Notes: generated by a model from the sequence alone, not told the origin. Shown: positions 1-13,989, numbered from the stretch's first letter. The stretch: DNA of 64,000 bases from Tigriopus japonicus (GCA_010645155.1 CM021322.1:4469740-4533739); one strand, 5' to 3'. Translations and numbers: made by a program.

Positions 1-2057
1 TGGGGAAAAGGGACTTCCATTGATTTATAGGCTTGCTTCAGTGGAGAAATCTGGAAATCTTTGAATTGGAATTTAGGGATTATTTTAGCGCCTTTGGTTA
101 CTTTCTTAGGCTGTCATTAAAGAGGTAGAACTTGGTCTGGTTTGGTTGTGATTTATAAATGACCAATAATTACTGTGGAAGGGAAGGTGGACAATCAGTT
201 GGTTATGCAGCAAAGAAGACTGAGGGCATGATGCAATGATGGTGCCATTAGATTACTCTAGCTCTTGCAGAGAACTGAGTGACCAGCCTCAATTATCTTG
301 TAATCTAGTTCATCACACCCTTGTGTTCTCTGTGTGACTGGCTGAGGTGCTTGCTTGGCTGGTTTTTGGTCAGTGTGAAGTGTGGACAAATAGAAAGTTT
401 CTGAAGCTATTTGTGAGCCAGATTATCCAATTACACAGCATCTCGTGTCAGAGGGCAATTAACATTTGAATGTTTGAAAAACTATTTCACTTACGGTTTA
501 TTCATTGCATCTTCAAGACGCACCAGTCTCGCTACTTTTCCTTGACCTTTGGAAGTCATAATCTACTACCATATTCTTTCTGAGAAGTGGCCATAGACCC
601 GAAATGATGTGGTCTTAGTATTATGACCCATCCCATGTGGGTGAATTTTAGCTCAAGATGCAAGATTACAAAATGGTTCGAAACTTTCCACCGTCAAAAC
701 CCTCACCATTAATTATCTTCCTCGTCTTGTTCAAGATAAGAGGAGGGGGAGGGATCTTTTGGAAGTGCTCGGAAGACTTTTAAATACCAATTGTGGAGGA
801 ACGTTGCAATTAAGCCTCGTGATCGAAACCAGGCGTATATGGAACTTCGAACTTCACCCTCACGATTCAATCTAGCTGTTTCATGCGTGTACTATTGGTA
901 CCATTGAGCTGGTTTACTTGCCCCGAAAGAGTCACGGGTTGGATGTGCACAGATTTTGTACAATCATTAGTGATATCTCGAACAGTGCTCACAGTACCAC
1001 AATATCGTCGTTACTCCAACAAAGGAAAACAATGAGGCAAGTGCCCCTTTCAAAAGAGAATTTCATCTTCTCTTCCACCATTCAATTGAAAGTATATTGA
1101 CCGTGGCAAAGCGAGGAAAGATGATCATCGCCAAAATCGCATTAAGTTTTATGCCATTTTTAACATCTATTTGCACTAACGTTTGCGGTGGATTACGCCG
1201 TGTTCCAATGAGAAACAAGAAACCACACTTTTAACATGGCTCTTCCTCGGAGAAAAGCAGTAGTCACCACAAAAGACTGAATGTAATCAAGGGCGATGCA
1301 TCGACGATGGATGATGGCAAGGGGGCCTTTTGTTATTTGTCAAACAATGCATTAATGATGCGACCAAGACGACGTCAAGAACTCTTTAGAAAACGGATAT
1401 CAATCCCCAATCAGAATATCGAATCTCTGTGCCGTGTAACCAACGGTTGGAAGGTCTATTTCGAGTCAGCCACGCCTTCACTGTTTTCCATTTCACTGGG
1501 ATGTTTAGCAATCGATCGGCAGCGTTGCCACGCTTTCCCAGTTCGTGCCAAATTTTAAGACAAAGATGCAAACCACAGAAGTGTGTATAATGTTCATTCG
1601 ATTTTTCACTGAACGTGACGGGTTGGTTGGTCAACTATGTACAATCTATTTTGTACTGTAAAGTGAACCCACCTTGATGGCACTTTTCCCTCTTGTCGCT
1701 CCATTGAGCGAGTGGACGTCGATCGTGGTAGTAGTGGTAGTGGTGGTGGTGGTGATGATGACGACGACAGTATCGCTTCTCATCACCATCATCATCTTCT
1801 TCTTCCTCCTGCTCGTTCTCCTCCCGGTTCTTTTCGTGAGTGGTTTGCACTCTTTCCTCAAATGAAAAGCCACGTTCACGGCAGCTTTGGATTCCCCCTG
1901 AACTCCACCATGATAGTGCTCCTGCCACAAGTTAGAGACATATGGCATCACCAAGTGCGCAAGTAGTCAGGCAAATGCATTCACAGTGAGATCATCCACA
2001 AGTTGTCTCTCGAAAACGATCAGTAATAGTTTCTTTCCGGGGTTCCTTTGGAACGTC
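1..2057. other. Non-coding region upstream of the first gene
   Basis: I find no convincing coding exon, RNA gene or transposon here. The open frames are short and lack splice context or family motifs. The last part presumably holds the promoter and 5' UTR of the gene starting at 2058, but I see no clear TATA box or initiator. The only structured part is the triplet tract at 1725-1815. Confidence 0.5.
1725..1815. repeat. Impure trinucleotide repeat tract
   Basis: GTG/GTA triplets pass into GATGAC-type triplets, then CATCAC, and finally CTTCTTCCTCCT-type triplets. The tract opens overlapping frames of polyVal, polyAsp, polyHis and polyGlu on both strands. These are repeat artefacts, not genes. 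It lies about 240 bp upstream of the start codon at 2058, so it may be in the 5' UTR or promoter. Confidence 0.8.
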
Positions 2058-5000
2058 ATGGATCCCGAGGCTCACCTCTGTACCAATGAGGACGATGAGC
2101 TAGTGGCAGTGTACCTGGCCATGGGTCAGGAATCCAGTGAGAGTGTCTCGCCACCTTCTTCCTCGTCCTCCAATCGACCTGACACACCCATTGACAGTTT
2201 TGAGGACGATCCGGACTCGGGAGTGAAAAGTGAAGGCGATGACCTGATCGATTTCATGTCGTTGTCCTCGGTGACCTCGGATGACGTGGATAGTTCGGGC
2301 TCTTCTTCCATTTCTGAGGTAGAGATAACTTACACTATTGCTTCTATTGTCCAACAAAGGTCGATCGCCTGGCTTCAAGCTTGGGCCACCTTATTGTACA
2401 CAGCCGTGTGCTATCTGATGGTCAGTACTGATGGATCGATCCATTGAATTCTGTTTCCGGTACCAATTTAGAAAGGCCACTTGTTTGCAAAGGTGGGCGT
2501 CTAATCGTTATTTCTAATTAATGACGTTACTTCCTTGGAGATAACGGAATAATTAACTTCCGTTAGCTTGTCTTTCCGGCACATGTTGAAACACTTTTAG
2601 CGATTGACTTCCGTTACTTTCGGTGAATATGTAACGGGCTAACGATTAACAAAGTAAACTTTTTAGTTGACGATGCCCACGTTTGCATACTATTCTTGGG
2701 ACGAGGAGAGGGTAAAAATGGATTTGTCGGGGATCGCTGTTTGGTCATTATTTTTTAAATTGGTGATGGATGGGCATTCATTTTCTAGAGTCTGGGCTCA
2801 TACCAAATAATTGAAGTGATTGTTTCAAAACCATGACTGTTTTTTTTTCCTTGATGGAATTGAAGAAATTACTCGTATCTGCATTTAAATATTTTCCAAC
2901 TTGTTATTGCATACCTCCGGCAATGACAGACAAATTTCTTCTCCAATTGGTCAAGTGTTTCCAAAGTGCATTTTCCTCATTAGTGGAATTCAAACAATCA
3001 AAAGATTTCAATGATTCATCGTGTCTGAATCTTGAAATCCTACTTACTCCAATCGGAAAACTCTGGATTGAGAAATAATTGCTTATTTGACGCTTGTCTC
3101 AAGTAAGTAGTTTTCATGGAAATGAGATCCAATACAAGTGAATGGCCAACCAACCAACCAACCAACCACCTGTCGTTCATCTCTAATGAGGGGAATGTTT
3201 TCTGGGTGATTGTGATTTGGATGGCTAAAGTGGTCATTGTTCATGAAGGCCATTGTTTTCCACACTTTCCTCCAAAATATTTGAGAGATTTCATGGAATT
3301 GAGTTTGCAAACTTTCTCCCCAACCTGATTTTCTTTCCACGCCCGCTTTAAATTAAGTGCAATTCGAGCCACTCGCGACTTTGAGGCCAATCCATGTCAA
3401 GTAAAACTTGCACTTTATCCCATCAAACCTTTCGTTACTTGGCTCGAATCAGATTGAACATCCTCTGTTATAGTATCTGTGCCGGGAAAAGAATTTCAAA
3501 CTGATGGCGTGTGTTTTAATTGAAGAAATTGAACCTTGATATCTCAAGAAACTTTGCAATCCGAGATTAAAGTGATCCCCGGATCTGGTCAGATTAATCG
3601 TCGTCAAGTAATGGAGTCGAAAGTTTCTTTGATGCGGGCTTTTGCGGTGAATGAGATAGATTAGCTTGTCATCAATGGTGATCGATTTCACGACACACCC
3701 TGTCGTGTGTGTGTATTGGACAGGAAAAATATGTTTATTACCCTGTACCTTATAAAGACGTACGTCTAGAAGTGATTACGCAACACTGGTTGGCATTTTC
3801 TCACAACACAACAGAACCCTTCAAAAAGCGCCAAATCTCCATTGAAGCGATGAAGAGCTTCTGATATCAAAACTCAGGTTTGTCCAGTTTCCACACGATC
3901 ATTTTGAAGTCAAGCCAACAGCATGTATTTATAAAATAAAGGGAGAAAATAATAAAACTTGGCCGGGATTGGAAGTTATGCGGTTCTTTCCATCATTGTG
4001 GTTCTCCTTTTCCTTGGGACCAAAAAAAAGTTGAAGGCTGTCGAGGGGATTGAAATTGATGATGGAGAGGGTGAAGAAATCCTTGGCCACAAGATTTAGA
4101 ATAATGTCGGCATTTCAGAAAGATTTCTTCTCGATGGTCTCAGAATCATCATCTGCATGTCTTCATCCGAGAAATTACCTTCCTAGTCAATTAAAGCCAC
4201 TTATTCCCGGTTAACTTTGGAGGACTGCACTGCTGTCGCGTAACGACGAAGTGATAAACAACCAGCTATTTTATTCTCTACAGGGTTGGCGGAACACATG
4301 GACTGAAACTCAATGTTGTTAGAGTGGTACATTTTTCAAACAGCAAGCTATGAAAGTGGTTGGCGAGATGACAGATAGGATCTGTTCTGACTTGATATCT
4401 TAATCTGAAAAGATAGAATGCAAGATACTTAGTTCGGATTAACTAAGGCGTTTAAAATTGATAATTTGCAATTTTAAGCTTAATTTCAAGGCCATTGAAT
4501 TGAGAACCTGGACAGTGGAAATCCATGCATGAATTTTCTTCCATTTCTTTCTCAATAACTTTTTTTTGATTACCGAATACTTTTTTACTCTTATGATCAT
4601 GGAAAAGAAGAAATATGGATAAAAAAAATAAACTTAACACATTAAAAAAATAGTACTTCTTTCGTATTAGATTGAAAATTGATTTGATGATTATATCCGT
4701 AATGTAAGGTATGTCAATGTTTAATGAAGTGGTTTAAGAGTGTGATTGAGTAGAACTAACATTAACATCGGTTCTTTAGCCTTGTTTTCATCACACTTCA
4801 CAATCATGAGTTCGGCAAGTTAGCAAGTGGTTTATCAAGTTAAAAGTAAAGATTCTACAAGTTAGGAATTGGGTTGTTTACTCAAACAATGTAATTTTGA
4901 GTGTATGTTTTCCAAAGATTTCTGGGGCTGTCGTATTGCAGGATTACAGAAATAGTTTGTGATACTTCGGACAATCATCTGATCCGTCTGTTATTTGTTG

Positions 5001-8000
5001 CCTTCCAATCTTGCACGAAGCACCTAATCTTCTGACAAAGTTTGAAGAAGACAGACAGATCAAAATCCTTTATCCTCCAAATACCTTCCGGGATCAACCA
5101 TGGACGTCTAGATATCTATGGATCAACCCTGCGTTGAAGAATGAAGAGAATGAGTTATAATCCTTCAATGATCAAATTTTTCGCCATTTTTGCCTTTGTT
5201 TCTTACTATTCTGCTAGTAATTTTGAATTGTTACAAAATAGGATATTGGAAGTATAAAAGCCATATAAACCGCAAATGACATTATGTTTAACGTAGCACT
5301 GACTTAGTTGACTGATCTGAAGGACCATGAGATTAGAGGGTTTTACATTTACCTAAAACACCACAATTTATTTCTTAGCGAGATTATTTACTTATCAAGA
5401 GAAGGGGGAATACTTTAAAACAAGGAAAGAGAATATGAGGAAGAAGAAAAGACTTCCTCTTTCGAAGTCAATTAAGTGCTAAAGTTCGACGAATTAAAAG
5501 CTTCCAGCTTTCAGCATTAGCAATCAAATTGTTAGTTAAAGCCTTCAAAGAGCAAAGTAGCTAGGCAAGTCCTCAAAACGAGGAGAACATATATGCTAGG
5601 TCAGTTGTTAGAATGTTATCCAATTTCCGAATGTTCAGCAATGTCTTGGTGGTCACAAAATATCGAATCAAGCACACTGCATTAAAAGTAATAACATTGC
5701 TTAGAGCGGCTAGAGGACAGGGTTTTTTCTCGAATATATCTAGATCACCTTTAAATCACTGTGTAGCATGTGAACCCGCATGTTTCCATCAGTCTTTCTC
5801 TCTTAAAGTAAACCAAGGACATCCATCAGTTTCCCACCACATTTAGACTGAACTTTTTATTTCCAATTCCAGGCTGATACCGTGGCTGAATTTGGAGGGT
5901 GGACTCAAACTTTGACAGCGGAGATTCAACGTTTAAGCGCAAACACTCAAATAGAGGACACGCAACCTCCTAGACAAGATCGTGTAAGCTTGCGAGATTC
6001 CCGAGATTTTGACGAGGATGATCAGCCACCGTTGGACCTCAGTAGTCTAGGACCTGCAAGTAAGTCAAAGTGCCTTTTAAAACTTTTGCAGTTCTCCGGT
6101 TATGAGATTTCCGTTTGTACTTTTCTCTTTCTCTCTGGATATAAATTCGTTTATCCTTCCTTCTCGTGGGTTGTTCTCATTGCTTGAGCCTGTTGTCGCA
6201 TTTCAAGAGCTTCAAGTTTTATGACAGCGTAGCCTCCATCAAAAAATTTTACTTTTAACCCATAGAAATGAGGATAAGCTGGGTAAGAAACCATGTTCCA
6301 GTTGAAGTCTTTTTTTCCCAAGCGCCTCTTTGAAGTTTTGGTGCTCTCACACTCTCACATGCAAATTTTTGGAGGGGGACAATCGAATAGTTTTCCTTTG
6401 ACGTTGGCAGCTTTCTTCAGAAAAAATTCAAAAACAGGTTTTCCACTTTTGTTAACATTCAAGACTAGCTCCTCATATTTTGCTTAACTGATGAAAAATT
6501 ATCTTGACGCTCTAAAACGGATGTCAATTCAGAATGGCAGATAGTTTAAGATTCAATTTGGCGGTAAAAAAAGGCCTCAGAAGTGAAAGGGATTGGAAGA
6601 GCAGCCTTTTCCTCGGAGAGAGTCCCTCATTTCATATCATATTGACTCAAGATAAGATATCCCCCATCGAGGAATTCCCCATTTACGTAATCTAATCAAT
6701 CACGCTTGCCAAAGCCAGAGAAGAGTTCCATTGTGTCATCTACTGGAATATGTCATTGGTGCTAACTTTTAGCATGTTACTTCCACGTTCAGTTGAGTTG
6801 TTGAGCCTAGTTTTGTTGTAATTTTGAGAGAAACAGGCACAGGTTTGAATAATTAATGGATCGGGGACCATGTTCCTCCGCCCAAAGTGCAGAGTACGTG
6901 CATCAGAGTAACCATTACCTACAATGGCTAGGTAAAAGTGAAAAGGTAATTATTCCAATTGAGAAGTTATCTCTTCCATTTGCGCACGCAAAGTTTTTGT
7001 GAATCCTATTTTGAGCGATTTAGAGCGGAATGTGTGACAAGAAATATCGAAACCTTTCACCCAAGCTAACGCTTTTTGTCGGTCACGCAACCTCATCAAG
7101 TTCTTTCACTTAATCAAAATGCAGTTATGACTCAACAGCATTCCTAAGACTTCCTTTTGAAGTTCATATTTTCCAGTTCATGTCAAATTGTGGCCAAGGG
7201 ACCTGCTGTGAATTTAATGAGATTGTTTTAAAGTGAGGGATCAGTGTCAAATCTCTTGTCAATCATTCAAAATGAAGCTCCTTCCATACATAGGGTTCTT
7301 ACAAAGTACATGTAAGTTGATTCTCTTTTTGGCACATTTCTCAACCTTTGAGATCGAAAGTCCTGCACTTCAAGGTATGAACACACTCTTGACCTGGTTG
7401 ACCATCTACTGATAAGAGAACCTTTGGGACATCTGTTTCATCTTTCTGGTCACAAAGTCGCATAATTTTCCATTGTTGCACAACGCAATATTTGTTTACC
7501 GCATTCCCTCATTTTAGAATTTCGGTAAAAACGAAGAAGCAAGCAAGAAAAGATAAGTCAATATTTGAAGAGTACAAAGAGAAAGGGCAACGGAGATCGG
7601 AATTTGCAGAAGATCCGGACAAGTTTCTGATAGTTGAAACTGGTTTTGAATCCGGTACTGACTTTTTCTTGATCGAGTACCAAATCAAATTGAAGAGGTG
7701 AATGTTGTTAAATTGTTCTTTATTCGTAAAAAGTAGAGTGCTCTTGGGTGGCATTTCATCACAGATTTAAAAGATCGTTCGTTGAACAATCCAACTTCAA
7801 AAATTTAAAGAACGAGTAATATGGGATAATAAAAATGAAATTACTGTACAATGTTTTTTAACTTATAACATCTGTTCAATAAACAAATAGATAAATCATC
7901 TACTGTTCCAAAAATATAATTGCCCATTTTCCCTATCATATTGGTAAGGCTCGGAAAAGTTGCATAAATGCAACTTGCATCAGAAAGTGCAAATTTGGCG

Positions 8001-11000
8001 TCTTTTGTTAAAATTAGCAATTAATCGATTTTTCCGTAACAAACCTCAAACAGCATTTTATAGCCCCAATCCTTTTAATGCCACAGAAAATTATTTTTTT
8101 CAAAGCACTTGATATATTTTTAAACAATCAATGGTTCTTAAATTCTATAACAATTTGTGCAAAGCAAAACTGTTTCTTAGGAACGCGAAAGGTTGGAGAA
8201 AAGACAAAATTTTGAGTACAAGCTTTCGGCCAGATTTGACATATTTTAAACAAATGTCACATTTTTCGCCAAATCATAGCATTTGTAGTCAAAAAGTGAC
8301 TTTTTGTGACCTAAAAATAGCAAATTCTCAGGAACTTTCGTCGAAATGAGTTTTACTAAATTTTTCGAGCCTTACTCATTGCTTTTATCATTTTGATTGT
8401 AAAACGTATCATTGCAGCAATCTGCCATGTAAATTTAATTTTTTCCTTCTAATTCATTAACTTAAGACGAATTTCAGAGGTTTTTCAAAGTAAGCCTCCT
8501 TTAATTGTTTTGCTTTGTTTTTCTGAAGAATGCTTTTGAACAAAAATTCACGGATCACGATCAATACCAAATTAGACAAGAAACCACAAAAAAACAACAA
8601 TTGTACAATCAGGAAAAAAACTATCAACGAATCCATTGTAAGAGGAAAAGAAATACCAAAATTTTAATTGAAGATAGAAACCCTTCCGTGCAACATGAGT
8701 TGCATATCCCTAACAAGGTTATCTCCCAGAAGTCATTCTTTAGACATATCTAGACTGTTCATTCCAAGCTATTCTAATCCAATCGTCACACATTGGTCGA
8801 GACCTTTAGCGATGATCTCTCAAGCGTATAGAATTCTACCTGCAGTGAGCCAAAAAGCGAAAAAAATCCGGCCCGCTTTTTTTCTCACTTCTCACTTTCA
8901 AGGAATTGACAATTTTGACCGGCAAACGACGCCACAAAAAGCGCGAATCCTGTCATTCTTCCATTCTTCAGTTTCATTTGAACAGTTCTAGGTGTCGCGT
9001 TTGGCAGTTTCACTCGGCTCATCTAGTCTTAAGAATCGATTCAAATCTGTGGGTGACTTCTGCAGTGCCTTTTTTGACCCTAAAAGGCACTTGTCAGTGG
9101 TCGGAGGAATTGGATTATGGGCTGACATATTTTGGGACGGGTCAGATTATCTCTTTGTGTCACGATGAATGTGGTGTCCGTTTTGAGGCGATCCTTGAGA
9201 CGATCAAAGAAAGAGGGAAAAAGAAAAAAGAAAGTAGTTGCCGAGAATGCGGACATGGAGATCCCAGAGGATCTTGTCGTTGACCAAGTGCCTTCCAAAA
9301 CGGACAAGAAACCTAAACGAGAGTCAAAGATTAAGAGACTTTTTGGTAAACGAGATAAAGGTGGGCTTTTTTCTTCTGTTGTAGAAAAATTTTTATCTTT
9401 TTAGTAGTGATGGAGTGGGAGTGCTTTTGGCCGAATTTACGGCACCATAAAGAATGGAGTTTGATTACACAAGGGAAGACTTTTTTTAGTCCAAAAATTC
9501 TGAAACTTAAGTTTTCCAATTCTTTAAATTTTTGATAATCCAAAACTTTTAACACATGAGCAATTTAATTTTTAAGTGAATTTTGTATACATATAATTTT
9601 GCAGTTAGCTGCTTTTGGTTTCGGTTTCGGTTCAGAGCCCTTTTGGCTATCACTACTTTTTGGCATCTCGAGTTTTTGATAAAAAAACAAGGAGTGTTTA
9701 GAGAGAAAACGTGTATTGGGGGTGAATATGAAAAATCATTTTATACTTTTACGATGTGCGGATATGTCTTTTAATGTAAAAGTTGTCACCGAATTGAATT
9801 GGAATTCAGAAATTAGCATTTGGTGCACGATTCCACTTTAGAATAGTTTCACGTCGAGTTTTTGCCCTTGAAATGGAAAATCTCGCTTTCAAACTTTTTT
9901 AATTTGACCCTTCAGGAAATTTAAAGGAAAGTTTGTTTTTTTTTCATTTGCTGTCATCTAAAAGCAACAATCGGAGCATGAATTATCTCTAATTGAATAA
10001 ACAATTAAGGCTTCCCATCGCAGGGAAAAAAGCAAGTAAAATTGTTAGTAATGACAAGAGATGATAGTCAGTTTTCACACGCAAGTGATTGGTTGATGAA
10101 TTGTTAGTGGTTAGAAAGCAGATAAAAGTTCGGTTTCAGGGAAAGATCCCTTCAAGCAATCCTGAAATTCTCACCTTTGATGGATGCTTTGGAGCTTCTG
10201 TCTTCCAACTGTCTTCTTGTCTTGACCATCCTCATTTATCACCTAAAATAAAAGTCTGCTTAAAGAGACAGAACTTAAAGTGTTCCTTTTTTCTGTTTTG
10301 GCAGTAGCGTCTTTACATGTTGACTTATCTTATCGTGCAATCGCGTAAATTTGTCTTGATGTAAATGGTATAAATTAAGAAATTGAAAGCCTTTTTCACT
10401 CCATCACGCTCTTTGAATCGAGTTTTTGCTTTAACCAAGTCGTTGCGGTTTTAGAAGAGCCCATTTTCACTTTGAAGTTCACCACCCTCTTTCGTGTTCT
10501 GTCAACATCAACATAATTTTTGAATGATGTGGGTGACGGAATTTCAAATATTGTCACAAGCAAGAACTAGCAACTCATTATCGATATTTTGAACCATTCG
10601 AGCATCACGGAATACGAGTTGTGGAAGCGCTTGGAGTTTACACATTGTTTTTGCCAAGGACGCATTTTCATTTTGGCACGGAAATTTTTCCTCCTTGGCT
10701 CGCAATCAGGCCATTTTAAAAGTTAAATATGGAACGTCTATTGTTGTAAGAGAGGTTTCAAGTACAAGTACAGACTATTGTCGACATTTTGGTGAGATAT
10801 CTAGGAGTCATGGGGATGATTGGCATATTTGTTGTATTGTCTGATTTTGCGGGTCACTCTCCAATTGTGGAAATCTCTTTGTTGGGAGTGTATCTTGAGA
10901 TAAATTCAATTTCCAGCCTCCTTGAACTATCCATCTATCCCTGAAAGTGGTGGGAGGTCAATGATGTAGTGGCATATGTTTGAAGCTTGAATGGCCGCCA

Positions 11001-13989
11001 TCACCTTCTTGCCATCATAATCGCTTTAGCTTTAGAGTTGTCGTTCGTGAGAAGTCTTGGTTGAAGATTGATTCGCTGAACCAAATCAACTTTCATCCCT
11101 ATGATGCGTCTGAGATGCTGCCATATCCTCATGAGAAAATCGAGGATTTCACTTCTCAGTTTGCCAATTATGATTGCTAAACATTCACCTTTCTCTCCAA
11201 TTCCAGGTTTCGTTGAGGACTCAACTTCCACCTTATCTCTGCCTAAACAGCCTAGAACACCGGTGCCCACACCAAGAACCAGTTCAGCCTCGCCCTTGAC
11301 CACCCAAAGCACGCCTTTGGAACAATACCAAGCGGAACCGCAAGTGCGCCATCAGATTCCCGAGACTGCGGACCAAGCTGAGTCTGTTGAAGTCGACCCC
11401 GTCATTGAGACGTCTTTCCCGGTGAAAGAGGTTGAAATTGAAGAATCGCCCCCGGACAGCATGATTCCTAACCAGGAGGACGAGAAAGAGCCACTTCCTT
11501 ACGACTCTTTGGAGATTGCCAACATGGAGCGGGATCGGAACGAACGATCCCTGAGTCCCGAAACCCAGCCCAAAATCTATATCAATACATCAGGCCAATG
11601 GGTTGTTGAGGAGGAGCAGGAGAATGGTTCATTACATGTGGCTAAACCTGTTCAAGCTGTGAGCGAGGACTCCATGGCTTTTGATGATGACATCCCGGAT
11701 GAATGGAAGGAAAACAATTCCCTCCCCATCAGACGATGTGTCCCAGTTGAAGACCCTGGAACCTCGTCCTCTGGGGAAGAAAGCCAGTGTCAGGTTACTC
11801 CTGGGGTTATCATGGATGTAATTGAAGAATTGGATGAGGAACGAACCGCCAGTGAGGATGATCTTCTTGACCAGCAGAGACACTATGTCCATGACAAATC
11901 GGCTTCGCCTCCACGCCGCATGTATTCGACGTCCCCCACTGGGCGAATCACATCTCCAGAGCTTGTGCAACAAGTGGAAAAATCGTTCGTTAGTGGCAAC
12001 ACCATCACCACTACGAGAACTACCACCGCTTATTACGAGGATAACGATACCATGAATCACCGACAGATCATGAGAAACCAGCAACACAAGCCTGTAGCCA
12101 AACCATTGACAAGCGCTGCTCTGCAACCAATGTCCCCTGAAACTGCTTCCACATTTGCTCCGAGACACTTTCATGAATTTGACATTCACAATGACAGCAA
12201 CCATCATAATCACCACCAGCATCACAGTAACAAGACCTCACCGTCGCCCCCATCCAGTAGGAGCCGTAGCAGTAGTCGGCAAATGTTCCCGTCTCATCAT
12301 AACCATCAGTCCCGACTTTCGGAGGAGCGTATTAGCCCTGATACCATCACGTCCAATGACTCGGGCGTTGTTGATCCACATGATGAGATTTTCAGCCCAA
12401 ACGGAAGCACTCAAGGACAACATATTGGCTTGACCAGTCTTCATGGAAGCAACTCGAATATTTGTGTTAAGAACATTGCCAAGTTCTGGGAAGACGTGTC
12501 CAAAAAATTGGAAGGTCCAGAGGGAGACGATCAGAACATGAGCAAGAAATGGTTCAGCATGCCTGACCTCAAGATGAAGAAAACACATGGAGCAAGGAAA
12601 GTGCGTTATGAAGACCAACCTCTACCCCCGGTGTTGTATGAAGATGAATATGAAGATGACCAAGAGTCCGCGCACTTTCAAGAGACACCCCGACAAGGCC
12701 GTGAAGCTCGCCATTCGGTCTCAGGTCCTTCGGAGGCAATCAAGGATGAATACACCAGACCCATCATTCGCTCAGATTATGAGGTGGACGATCGTGGGGT
12801 ATGTGCCCTTGTGCCTATTCGAGAACGGAAGAAGCTCTTTGAGACATTGGCTTCTTCTGCCCAACGGAGCAAGATGAAACAATGGTCGTCCATGCCCTCC
12901 CTAGATATTCCCAAGAACAAGGATTTCTACCAGAGACATAACTACGGACAGTACAGTCGCCAATATCAACCCGCACCAATCACTCCCACCGGTCCCATTC
13001 TAGATACACTTTACTCTAAGAAACAGCCTACCACGTGTGAGGACCGTGTGACCTCCGCCAATTTGTACCACGCCAAACCTGCACCCATAATTCCCGATTA
13101 TAGCCATAGCCACAAGTCCGTGTCCAAGGAGTCGTCTGATGATTATGAGCTCACTCCCTTGCGAGACCGTATGAGGGCGTTCCAATCGCCTGAAAAGGAG
13201 CCCGTAAGCAAACCAGTTGTCTCCATGCCCAAAACAGTATCACCGTCCGTCAAACCCACCCAACCTCCTCCTGTCAGTGTTGCTTCAGTGTTACCCATTC
13301 CCCAAATTCACGAGAGGAAGAGCAGCCCAACGGCCAACCTTCACCACGCTAGACCCTATGAATTGGAAGCCCCCAATCGACACATTTCAGAGGACGACGC
13401 TGCCTCATTGGCGGATTCAGTGGCCTCCTCTCATACATCCTCGTCAACTGTGATCTCAGCTTCCAAGATCAACGGCTATAGCCCCAACGCCCACCAGACC
13501 CTAATTCCGACCTACAGCTGGAACGATGAGAGCAACGGTGAGATCTATAACGACAAAATGGACCACAATGAGATTCTCTACGTGGTGGAGAATGGCCAGG
13601 AATACCCCTTGGAGTCGGTGAGCAAGCGCAAGTCCCTATTCCAGTCCACAGACAACATCCATGATCAATCCCTGATGAGGCATCCTGGCCTCACAATGCC
13701 CAAGGACATCATGAAGAGCGAGCCCATGCTGTTAACCGAACAAAAAGTCCGAGAATACCGCCAATCCCAGTACGATCTGATCGCCCATTCTGACGAGTCC
13801 GAAGACTTGGAAGACCAGGAGATTCTTGACCAATACGATGAATTGGTGCGGAAGAGCCATGCTGCGACCCTTGAAGACCGGAAGTACACTATTAAGGCCA
13901 GTAAGGTGCCATATATCGAGGAGGAACAGGACGTACTCCAAAAGATCAACGTTGTCAGGGCTATGAAAGAGAAGTTTTTGGTAGGCTGA
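2058..13989 (+). CDS. Large intrinsically disordered protein, function not recognised (3-exon isoform)
   Basis: Proposed exons are 2058-2318, 5873-6059 and 11207-13989, with a TGA stop, giving about 1076 aa. Exon 1 ends in phase 0 at a GTAGAG donor. Exon 2 starts after TTCCAG and ends one base into a codon before GTAAGT. The last exon supplies the other two bases after TTCCAG. Exon 1 encodes an acidic Ser-rich head. The 2.8 kb last exon is rich in Pro, Ser, Glu and His and has a His/Asn run near 12190-12230. It contains two related short motifs, KKWFSMPDLK (near 12545) and KQWSSMPSLD (near 12880). Its C-terminus is acidic and looks helical. I see no transmembrane segment, signal peptide or catalytic motif. 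The composition suggests a cytoplasmic scaffold or cytoskeletal protein, but that is only inference. The exon chain is phase-consistent but unverified by transcripts. Confidence 0.65.
2319..5872 (+). other. Intron 1 of the disordered-protein gene
   Basis: This intron of about 3.55 kb has a GTAGAG donor and a TTCCAATTCCAG acceptor. It is AT-rich and I see no exon or recognisable transposon in it. A short CCAA tetranucleotide run sits at 3146-3170. Small open frames inside lack splice context. Confidence 0.6.
3146..3170. repeat. CCAA tetranucleotide microsatellite
   Basis: About six tandem copies of CCAA in intron 1 of the first gene. Confidence 0.9.
6060..9164 (+). other. Intronic region between exon 2 and the alternative first exon
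   Basis: This AT-rich DNA follows the GTAAGT donor at 6060. A Lys/Glu-rich open frame near 7518-7660 looks weakly coding but cannot be joined in phase to exon 2. The segment just upstream of 9165 would hold the promoter of the alternative first exon, though no core promoter motif is obvious. Nothing else is supported. Confidence 0.5.
9165..9360 (+). CDS. Alternative first coding exon of the disordered-protein gene
   Basis: The frame opens with ATG at 9165 and encodes 65 residues with repeated Lys/Arg clusters (RRSLRRSKK, GKRKKKVV, KRESKIKRLFGKRDK). It ends one base into a codon at a GTGGGC donor. That phase joins exactly to the last exon at 11207, continuing as GFVEDS and giving a protein of about 992 aa. 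Because exon 2 (5873-6059) ends in the same phase, the two beginnings are best read as alternative promoters feeding one large exon. The basic head contrasts with the acidic head of the other form and could direct the protein to membrane lipid, nucleus or microtubules. No clear acceptor precedes the ATG, so a separate transcription start is the simplest view. Confidence 0.55.
9361..11206 (+). other. Intron before the large last exon
   Basis: The intron has a GTGGGC donor and a TTCCAATTCCAG acceptor. I see no exon, RNA gene or transposon in it. Confidence 0.6.

Noticed and set aside
1635..1966. Overlapping frames with polyHis, polyVal, polyThr and polyAsp
   Set aside because: They are produced by the triplet repeat tract in all frames, with no splice or start context.
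7518..7700. Lys/Glu-rich open frame that could be a further exon of the first gene
   Set aside because: After the nearby TTTTAG acceptor its frame needs an upstream exon ending two bases into a codon, whereas exon 2 ends one base in and would meet a stop. There is no family motif.
11632..12618. Long antisense frames opposite the disordered-protein exon
   Set aside because: They are shadows of the coding exon on the other strand, with no motifs.
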